Assembly: GCA_035222895.1 (NCBI GenBank)
Contig: JAVYIG010000884.1
Span: 186,001 to 250,000, forward strand
Length of the DNA stretch: 64,000 nt
DNA from: Strongylocentrotus droebachiensis
Taxonomy: Eukaryota; Echinodermata; Echinoidea; Camarodonta; Strongylocentrotidae
Direction of reading: 5' to 3'
Shown here piece by piece: positions 56,077 to 64,000 of this stretch. Position 1 is the stretch's first letter. Every line of letters begins with the position of its first letter. The notes beneath the pieces are model-generated. The model was not told the origin of the DNA and did not search any database. It saw only the letters and a program-made list of their open reading frames with translations. Made by a program: the position numbers and the translations under genes.

Positions 56077-56406
56077 GGGGGGGGGGGGGGGGGGGTCACA
56101 AAGATTTTAAGCCGAACTTAACTCTAAGTTAGATTTAAAAATTATGGAGAGCCATTTGTAGCCTTAAAATGAAACATATTAAAAAGCAAAAAGTAAGGTA
56201 TTTTAGAATTTTTATAAATTCCCCATCAAGAACCTCCCCATGGAATCTCCCATGATTTTAGAAAATATGAATGATTCGAATCAACATTTTATGCCTTTTA
56301 AAATAACTTTGAGAAAAAATTTTCATAGATGCTAATGGCTTTCTTTAATTGTTAAGTCCAATTTACAGATAAGTTCAACTTATAGGATCTTTGTGAAACA
56401 CTCCCC
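56077..56406. mobile_element. GTTTCACAAAG-end MITE, type 2, copy 3
   Basis: Starts in a long G run followed by TCACAAAGATTTTAAG and ends AACTTATAGGATCTTTGTGAAA then CACTCCCC. The interior matches copies at 27.65 and 29.33 kb. It lies 250 bp after the gene 3 stop. Confidence 0.75.
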
Positions 56407-56579
56407 AAGTGTCATACTTGCCCATTTTTAACTTCCCATAAATAACTATGTATCATGTACTATTAAAAGTTGTAACCTTAGCAACACCAATGTTACATTA
56501 ATATTGCCATTTTGTGTAAAAATATGTGTTTTGAAATGTTACAGAGTGCCATTAATGCTGCTGAAGTGAGATGTGCTTA

Positions 56580-57030
56580 ATACTTTATTGCCCAGTGCCT
56601 ACATGATTTTTAAAACATATAATTTTTGTTTAAATGTCGCCATGCCTTTTAATATTGCTGTTTGATGTTATAAAAATACGTTTTACTTTTGACAATGTTG
56701 CCATATGTGTCTTGATACTGCCATAATGATATAAACATACATTATCTGTACTGTTGACAATATCTTTGCATTTTATATTGCCATATGAAATCACTAATTT
56801 TGACAATGTTGCAATGTACCTTTAATAATGCTGTATATTATAACATACTTTTGACAATGCTGCCATGTGTTATTAATACTGCCATATGATATAAACATAC
56901 TTTTGACAATGTTGCCATGTGCTTTTAATACTGCCATATGGTACAACATACTTAAAACAAATGTTACCAGGTGCCTTTAATACTGCCAAATTTGTGTTAA
57001 TAAAATACATGTACTGACAATGTTATTGTG
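56580..57030 (+). repeat. Degenerate tandem repeat, unit about 50-60 bp
   Basis: Words ACAATGTTGCCATGTG, TTTAATACTGCCATATG and ATAAACATACTTTTG recur in the same order at least five times with drift. It may lie in the 3' UTR of Ig-like gene 3. Confidence 0.7.
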
Positions 57031-57258
57031 TTTTTTGTACTGTTATTATAGAATTTTTCATGTATGTGTTTATATGTAACAATATGCCTTTTGAAATTAT
57101 AATGTTCCTAAACACTGCCCTATTGTTTAAATGGTCTTGTGACTCCATGTAGGTTAGCCTGTATTCGATACTAAATTTTGAATTGTTATGCTTTAATACC
57201 AAAACAACATTGTTGACTTGTACTAGTAAGCCTCATGGGAGGCTTCTTGACCTTCAAT

Positions 57259-57461
57259 AAACAGTTCTTAGTTTGCAAATATATTTTTATGTAGAAGTTG
57301 AAATATGTAATGTCTGCTTAGAAGAGGCTTTCTTTTTCGAATATATACTACATACATTGTGTCCATAACACACCAACTTAGAAAGAGAGATAGAGAGAGG
57401 GAGCAAAAGAGACAGAGAGACACACACAGAGAGACAGAGAGAAAGAGAGAGGGAGAGAGAA

Positions 57462-57493
<32 letters not shown>

Positions 57494-58990
57494 AAAGGGA
57501 GAGAGTCTGTGACATTATTGCCTCACTATCCACTAATTGTTTTCTTTATATTGTTAATATAAATTTCCCCTAAAAATCTGATTTCCTCACACCAGCATCT
57601 AAATTATATGTGTTTGTTTGGATCCGCTTTTTCAGTTAAATCATGAAAAATGTGAATTTTGATAAACTATTTATATAAAAATTGATGATTATGAATAAAG
57701 AATACCGATATTCAGAAAATAGTATAAATTGTCCAAAGTTCATAAACAAAATTTGTCATGCACACAATATGATACAACTCATATAACCTGGGCAAAGGCA
57801 TGGGGAAATCAAGTTTTGGGGGATAAAAAGGGAAATTAATAGGAAAAAATTATACAAAGCAATAGATAAATAGTGAGGCAATGACGTCAAAAATTGATGA
57901 CCAAATTGGCAACTTGTGTAGTGATTTTCTAAGTTCCATATTTGTTCATACTTTAAAAAAAAATCATAACTTCCTTATTAGTTAGTTATCCAATTTTACT
58001 CAAATTTCGTTTGCTCTGTTTCTATCGTTTTTCTGCATCGATTAAAAGCAAATCATTTTTGGAGTGGGACTTAGCCTTAACAGAGTCATGAAACAGACTA
58101 GATAATATTCATTCTGACAATATAAAGGAGAACATAAACTTTTAATAAAATTGACTCTGTTCAGTCAAAAAATATGCCTCCACCTGCAACATAATCAGTG
58201 ATATCAGGTATTTAATGAGGTAATCTTTACATGGTCATACATACTCTCAAGGTGCGTCTTCATCATTTCGAGATTGCCAAATATCTCGAGATTGCCAAAT
58301 AGCCGGACGAACAACCTGAAAACACAATGCCTAAAAAAGAGGAAAGTTGGACTTTTGCCAGCAAGATTACGGATGATTGAACCAGCAGGTCTATGATTGG
58401 ACAGCCTCACAATGTGGTTGATTCTGAAAGTATGAACTGAACATGTTTGGTAGGGGGAACCGACAGCAGCAAGAAGAACGGACTTTGTACCTCACAGCAT
58501 AGCTCAATATGGTGTAGACAAAAATAAAAGGAAAAAAATATTGCCGCGCATTTTCAAACGGAAAGATATGGCTCACACTAATCCTTCAATGTGTAGTACA
58601 ACATGCTTAGGCTTGGTTTGCACAAGTATCACCAGTGAAGTTTTACAATCAAATTACAGGATATTCATGTGCCTGGTAAATGGTAAGTTAATTTTTGTTT
58701 TAACCTTAAGTTACACAAAAAACTGAATGACTTTATAGATGAGAAATTTTTCTTTCTACAAAGAATTCACAGGACATTATTTTGATTGATATGGTGAGGA
58801 ATTTATACCACTACTTGACTGATGTACATTTAGATTACACTTTACCATGCAGTTTTATTTGTATTGAGAGAGAAATAGGGCTGATTATAAGCTACTAAAT
58901 CATTTCTATTTTCTTTAACTTACACATATGATGTGCTGAATAAGCATGAAATATGTTTATGAACCAGAATTAAACATTCTACAGTCAACC
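57259..58990. other. Gene-free stretch
   Basis: Contains a (GA)n tract at about 57,380-57,505 and a TTAA-like element end near 58,055-58,080 (TTTTTGGAGTGGGACTTAGC). No exon is recognised on either strand. Confidence 0.5.
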
Positions 58991-59034
58991 AACATATCTA
59001 TGTTTATGTATGATGCATAAAAAATAAGCCAACG

Positions 59035-59550
59035 CAAAGCATAGCATCCCCTCGCCAGGTACAAATGGCCTATAATCATTTTTGCATATTTAATGAGCTA
59101 TGACCTTTGACCTTTAACATACATACTTAATAACATTACTTACATTATCGAATGAAATCCACATTTTCGAAAATATACATGTTATTATGTACTTTCGCAT
59201 AATCAATGAGCTATGGCCTTTGACTTACATACTCAGAAATCAAATTTAGGCTGTATTTTGATACCATGTACCTTCATTTCAAATTACATTAAAATCTGTC
59301 AAACATTACTAAACTTTTTAAAAATTACTCAAGTTATAGAACGGAAACCAGATTTGGGTATTTTTGCAAATGAGCTATGACCTTTGATCTTCAAACTCGG
59401 AAATCAAAATTAGGCTGTATTTTGATACCATGTACCTTCATATCAAATATATCAAACATTACTAAAGTTATCGAGCAGAAACCTGATTTGTTACGGACGG
59501 ACGGCACCGTCACTATACCCCCTCCGACTTTGTTGGCGGGGGATACAAAG
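59035..59550. mobile_element. Non-autonomous element with imperfect inverted ends
   Basis: AGCATCCCCTCGCCA at the left roughly complements TTGGCGGGGGATACAAAG at the right. The interior repeats ATGAGCTATGACCTTTGA and TTTTGATACCATGTACCTTC. The CGGACGGACGGCACCGTCAC end block is typical of dispersed invertebrate repeats. Confidence 0.6.
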
Positions 59551-59825
59551 TGATGCTATCAAAGGAAAATGTAATGAAAATGTGATGAAAACAATAAAAA
59601 CTTTGTGCAATAGTAGTGCTGTGGGTTAGCGTTCAATTCCAACTTCCAAAATATCAGCCCAAAGAGGGAGTAAACATTGTTTTGTTAAAGATTTCCGACC
59701 GACCGACCCATGTTTTGGCACCTAAAGAGCAATACAACATCTTTTTTTTTAGGCCTAAGTTTGGTATTGTTAGCGTTGACCTGGAGCATGAAGAAGTACA
59801 TCTGGACCATATTTTGTAATGCTAT

Positions 59826-60275
59826 TGCCTCGTTGACACTTGCACGCATTTTGGTCCGTCACTGCCCGCGCTCTATGGCGTGCCAATGCGTGCCAATTAG
59901 TGGCATGCAGTCGCACGCAGGGTCACGTCTAATTTATGAATAGTTCACGCAATGGATATTTCACTCGGACACGCATTCGTAGACTATGCGCATGGCATGC
60001 GAAAACTGCGCGGGAAGTATGCGCAGCCAATGCGCAAATTAGTCAAACTAGTTGTGAACATGCGTGCTGACAATGTGTTTACGAACGTTGCCTAACAAAA
60101 TTGTCGTGCCAAAATTTTGAACATTTTCAAAATTCTGTCACGCATTTCACGCACGAACCACATCCGCCCGCATCCTCCCACACGCTACCACAAATATTTC
60201 CGCATTGGCACGCAAGAGTATGTGTCTATTCGCTATGCGCAAACCAAAATGAGGGCAAGTGTCAACAGGGCATAT
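59826..60275. mobile_element. MITE with GTTGACACTTGC ends
   Basis: TGCCTCGTTGACACTTGCAC at the left pairs with GCAAGTGTCAACAGGGCA at the right. The interior is unusually rich in GCACGCA, TGCGTGCC and ATGCGC words on both strands. Confidence 0.75.
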
Positions 60276-60613
60276 ATGTTAGATTATATTTCACATACTA
60301 AGAATCTTGCTCTACAATTGGTCAACAGTAAATCACATGATGAAAGATAGTTCGCCCATCATTGCTGGGAGAAGCAAAAAGTTTTTTACACTGAGTAGAC
60401 AGTGCAACACACTTTCACTGAAGATAGAAGTCCTATATCTACACAGGGCAACACACTTTAATTGTATATACGCTGTGTATTAGTATTTTTTACTCTCCTC
60501 TTTATTAAAGCACTTTTATTGTTAGTACGCAAACTTTGGCCACGCGCAAACTATATGGTCACACCATACTGCAGCTGCACGTACACCGTTTGCTAGCTGT
60601 TAATTGATGACTT

Positions 60614-62557
60614 CCCATAGGAAAGTGAAAAGTATGCCGCAGACCTGCCGCAGACCTGCCGCAGACTTTTAGTCTGCGGCAAAGAGTATGCCGAAGTATG
60701 CGGCAGAAAGAAATTTTGCTGCAGACTTGCCGCATACCAGTATGCCACAGGAACAGTCTGCGGCAGGATGAAATTTTGCTGCAGACTTGCCGCATACTAG
60801 TATGCCACAGGAACAGTCTGCGGCAGATCTGCGGCAGGATGAAACTTTGCTCTAGACTTGCCGCATACTAGTATGCCACAGGAACAGTCTGCGGCAGATC
60901 TGCGGCAGGATGAAATTTTGCTGCAGACTTGCCGCATACTAGTATGCCACAGGAACAGTCTGCGGCAGATCTGCGGCAGGATGAAACTTTGCTCCAGACT
61001 TGCCGCATACTAGTATGCCACAGGAACAGTCTGCGGCAGATCTGCGGCAGGGCGAAACTTTGCTCCAGACTTGCCGCATACCAGTACGCCACAGGAACAG
61101 TCTGCGGCAAGTCTGCCACAGAAAAGTGGGAAATTATACAGTCTGAAGCAAGGCTATAGGCGGCCATTTTATCTTCAGCCCCACTAACTCACTTTTTTGT
61201 TGTAACTACCCAAGACGAAAATCCAATTGAAACCAATTGAACACCAATTGAATTTTCAATTGGTTTCAATTGGTCTCAATAGGTTTTAACAGGTTTCAAT
61301 GGGACTTTAATAGGACTTCAGATGGTTTCAATTGGTCCAGATTGTCCCTATTGGACCAATTGGGCCCATTGGCCCCATTAGCCCATATGCCCCATTAGAC
61401 TTTAATGGGACCCCAATTGCCCTGAAGTTGGACTTCAATTGGTCCAATTGAAACCAATTGAAAACCTTTTAAAGTCTAATGGGGCAGATTGGTCCAATTG
61501 AAATCCCATTAAAGTCTAATAGGGCCAATTGAAACCAATCATCTCATGCATATTCATTATTACTTTACACGTGTGACAGAAAAATACATTTATCATGATT
61601 TGTTAAGCAAATTAAGACAATGCACATCATTTTTGTGATTTCTATTTTCCTTTTGCCATTATTAACCAATAGATTATTTTGTCTGATCATGTTACAATTA
61701 CATTCACGTTTTAGCAATAGATATATTGATTACTAACCAAGAAACTATGATTACTAACCAAGAAACAATATACATATTTAGTATATATATGTGTACGAGC
61801 CTGTGTCACTTTAAATGTTACTCTTGAATACACTTCAAATGATCTATGTGATGAAGTTAATACAATTGAGAATAGAATATACCTAATTGGTAATATCGAT
61901 ATATATTGGTATTACCTAATTACCTAATTGGTAATATCGATATTGCCAATATCGATTATGAAGTATCAATCAGTTTATCACTGGTTCTTCTACATGCATA
62001 CTTTATTGCCACGTACTGGATATGAAAGAGTATGCGGCAGGTCTGCAGCAGGTCTATATGAGATATGAATATTCATGATGAAGAGTCTGCGGCAGGTCTG
62101 CAGCAGACTCTTCATCATACTGAAAGAGTATGCGGCAAGTCTGCGGCAGACCTGCCGCAGACTCTTCATCATACTGAAAGAGTATGCGGCAAGTCTGCGG
62201 CAGACCTGCCGCAGACTACTCTTCATACTGAAAGAGTATGCGGCAAGTCTGCAGCAAGTCTGCGGCAGACCTGCCGCAGACTCTTCATCATACTGAAAGA
62301 GTATGCGGCAAGTCTGCGGCAGACCTGCCGCAGACTCTTCATCATACTGAAAGAGTATGCGGAAAGTCTGCGGCAGGTCTGCCGCAGACCTGCCGCAGAC
62401 TCTTCATCATACTGAAAGAGTATGCGGCAAGTCTGCGGCAGGTCTGCGGCAAAACTAATTTGCATGTGAAAAAGATGACTGTCTGCGGCAGGTCTGCGGC
62501 AGATCTGCGGCAAGTCTGCCGCAGGAGTATGCGGCAGGCTCATTTCTTTCCTATGGG
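60614..62557. mobile_element. 1.94-kb inverted-repeat element made of CTGCGGCA modules
   Basis: CCCATAGGAAAG at the left end is exactly complementary to CTTTCCTATGGG at the right. Both subterminal regions are packed with CTGCGGCAG / CTGCCGCAG words. The left array has units of 60 then four of 71 bp (GAAAYTTTGCT... at 60,710, 60,770, 60,841, 60,912, 60,983, 61,054). The right array has units of 54, 54, 65, 54 and 65 bp (TGAAAGAGTATGCGG at 62,121, 62,175, 62,229, 62,294, 62,348, 62,413). Unit sizes differ by 11 bp, one TCTGCGGCAGA-type module. The centre holds a CAATTG-rich block and an AT-rich segment. No target duplication is clear and no protein is encoded. Confidence 0.75.
61222..61540. repeat. 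CAATTG-rich block in the core of the 60.6-kb element
   Basis: I count 13 CAATTG words by eye in about 320 bp, mostly inside CCAATTGAAACC or its complement, with CCCATTAAAGTCTAATGGG-like words. Because CAATTG is a palindrome, the block can fold in many ways. Confidence 0.85.
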
Positions 62558-62633
62558 TTGTTGCTCTAAGGTAACGGAAGAAGTGAAATGTTTCGATGTG
62601 GAATATAAAGCAAATAATCACCTTTTTTGTTTC

Positions 62634-62756
62634 AGGCGATGGCAAACTATCACTTCCTCGGCGATCTGAATGTATATGCTATCTTTCCTCAGCTTCGCTT
62701 TGGAAAGATAGCTATATCCAGATCGGCTCGGAAGTGATAGTTTGTCCCATCACCTT
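62634..62756. repeat. Near-perfect hairpin, 60-bp arms, 3-base loop
   Basis: 62,634-62,693 is largely complementary to 62,697-62,756 around a TTC loop. Paired words include CAAACTATCACTTCC / GGAAGTGATAGTTTG and GCTATCTTTCC / GGAAAGATAGC, with a few mismatches. It could be a miRNA-like precursor or a tiny foldback MITE. Confidence 0.8.
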
Positions 62757-62811
62757 CACCAACGGTAGTTATTTGCTTACTATCTCGTAATATTTAATTT
62801 CTTTCAGATTA

Positions 62812-63393
62812 TCTCACTCTTCCAACTAGCAATTATTAGAGATACAGAACTGAGAGAGAAACCTCAAATGGACTATAATCTAGAGCTGAATCCACATCTG
62901 CACAACTGAAAAAGATCGACTTCTTCATCACTCAATCTTCGACTCCATTCAAGTTGAAGCACAGAGGAACACATTACTTTCTCAACTTCTCAGGACTCAG
63001 GGATACGACTTCAACAATATTTCAACCTACTACTCCTGGACAAGCTGATTCAATTCAACACTTCAGGTAGAACTGAGTGAATCTATTACATTTGCAGCCT
63101 AGATTTTGTACTACTTTCTAAATCTGTCATTCTATCAAGAGTGGATCAAGTGGATCGATCATAATGAAGTTTACCAAGAAGATCATTTGGGTGGAACAGA
63201 TCAGACTCCAATGAAAAAATACACTTATAGAGAAGGAATCATTGCTGTCTCCATAGAAAGCCTGGATATCAGCAAAAACAAAAGAGCAACAGCCAAACCC
63301 TGGTTTAAAAGGATTAAAGGACTCATTTTCCATACTATTATTATTCTTCCAGTCAAATTACTTGAGAAAGTTGAAATTCATTTTATGCACAAC
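62812..63393 (+). other. 5' flank of Ig-like gene 4, possible 5' UTR exon
   Basis: TTTCTTTCAG precedes 62,818 and CACTTCAG|GTAGAA lies near 63,066, so a noncoding exon could occupy about 62,818-63,066. The gene 4 frame is also open upstream from 63,103, with in-frame ATGs at 63,211 and 63,385. Confidence 0.3.
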
Positions 63394-64000
63394 ATGTTTC
63401 AATGGGAGGAACTTTCACTCAAAAGCAAAATATATTTGGTGATTGTTTTTATTGTATTCAGTAGCATATCCACATGTGGGGCTGAAACATTAAAAGTCAA
63501 GGTTGGCGAAGAGGCAATATTTGATTTTAAATATCCTTGTGACAGTACAAAGGTCACACTGCAGCATTCATACAGACTACCATTTTACAATTCTAATAAT
63601 CCAAAATCGATCCCATATCCTCAAAATTACCTTCTGGAAAATCAAAATGCTACTGCCAGAAATGAGTGCTCACTGCACCTCACAATCAACCCTGTTACAA
63701 GAGATGACCAAGGCACCTACATTCTGACTGCTTACAAGAATGGTGACATGCTACCTGACTATCCTAGAATCTATTTGGGCGTTGATTATCCTCCTGGAAA
63801 GGCATCGTGTGAAAAAAGCAATGATTATAATGATGGGGAATGGGTCTCACTGCAATGTACAGCTCCAGTGGGGACTCTCCCAGGCCAGATTGTATGCTAT
63901 CAAAATGACATGAGATTACCCAAGGGGAATGAACTGAGAGAAACTGATGAAAATTTAAATCAGCTCATCCTTGCTAGGTTAGATAATGTGGTTTATTGTT
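63394..64000 (+). CDS. Ig-like membrane protein, gene 4, cut by the window end
   Basis: 202 codons are visible in one open exon and run off the end. I choose the ATG giving MFQWEE, which aligns with gene 1 MFNLYW and leads into a hydrophobic signal segment (about residues 13-28). Domain 1: EEAIFDFKYPC (Cys49), CSLHLTINP (Cys92), DQGTYILTAY. Domain 2: GKASCEKSNDY, WVSLQC, QIVCYQND, and the window ends inside the VVYC strand. It is most like gene 1, sharing MLPDYPRIYLGVDYP almost exactly. The stalk, membrane helix and tail lie beyond the window. Confidence 0.85.
   Translation, partial: MFQWEELSLKSKIYLVIVFIVFSSISTCGAETLKVKVGEEAIFDFKYPCDSTKVTLQHSYRLPFYNSNNPKSIPYPQNYLLENQNATARNECSLHLTINPVTRDDQGTYILTAYKNGDMLPDYPRIYLGVDYPPGKASCEKSNDYNDGEWVSLQCTAPVGTLPGQIVCYQNDMRLPKGNELRETDENLNQLILARLDNVVYC

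Noticed and set aside
60634..62545. CRISPR-like array
   Set aside because: The genome is eukaryotic, the units are adjacent with no unique spacers, and both arrays sit in a transposon-like inverted repeat.
60559..62669. Several open frames of repetitive LRQTCRRLF / AADLPQT type peptides
   Set aside because: The frames exist on both strands because the CTGCGGCA modules lack stops; they follow the array borders and have no recognisable domain.

Overview
The window reads as animal nuclear DNA: it is AT-rich, its genes are split into short exons with GT/AG borders, and most of its length is transposon-derived. Non-LTR retrotransposon remnants, tRNA-derived SINEs ending in (ATT)n, and many short inverted-repeat (MITE-like) elements suggest a marine deuterostome, most likely an echinoderm such as a sea urchin. 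That assignment is inferred from repeat style and gene content, not from a diagnostic sequence.

Layout. 1-4.3 kb (minus strand): repeats, then the first coding exon of a gamma-butyrobetaine / trimethyllysine dioxygenase-family gene (4005-4265); its later exons were not found to the left. 4.3-20.2 kb: essentially gene-free, with a decayed LINE carrying reverse transcriptase (about 6.26-8.48 kb), a second LINE tail, SINEs, a segmental duplication and numerous MITEs. 20.5-43.9 kb (minus strand): sixteen consecutive exons of Mediator subunit MED25, with the complete activator-interaction (ACID) domain, glutamine- and alanine-rich linkers and the acidic C-terminal tail. The N-terminal von Willebrand A domain is missing from the window. 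46.3-64.0 kb (plus strand): a cluster of four related genes, each in one uninterrupted coding exon, the last cut by the window end. They encode type I membrane proteins with a signal peptide, two immunoglobulin-like domains, a cysteine-rich stalk, a Ser/Thr-rich segment and a transmembrane helix, and they differ sharply in the cytoplasmic tail. I do not recognise this family by name. If the MED25 5' exons lie beyond 64 kb, the whole cluster sits inside a MED25 intron on the opposite strand.

The most notable items are the Ig-like receptor cluster, with an unusual first-domain cysteine pattern, variable tails and a patch of near-identity suggestive of gene conversion; a 1.94-kb inverted-repeat element (60,614-62,557) built from CTGCGGCA modules that grow in 11-bp steps around a CAATTG-rich core; a near-perfect 60-bp-arm hairpin at 62,634-62,756; a triplicated 23-codon exon in MED25; and two transposon insertions whose pre-insertion sites survive in related repeats elsewhere in the window. 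All calls come from reading the sequence; no alignment or database search was run.
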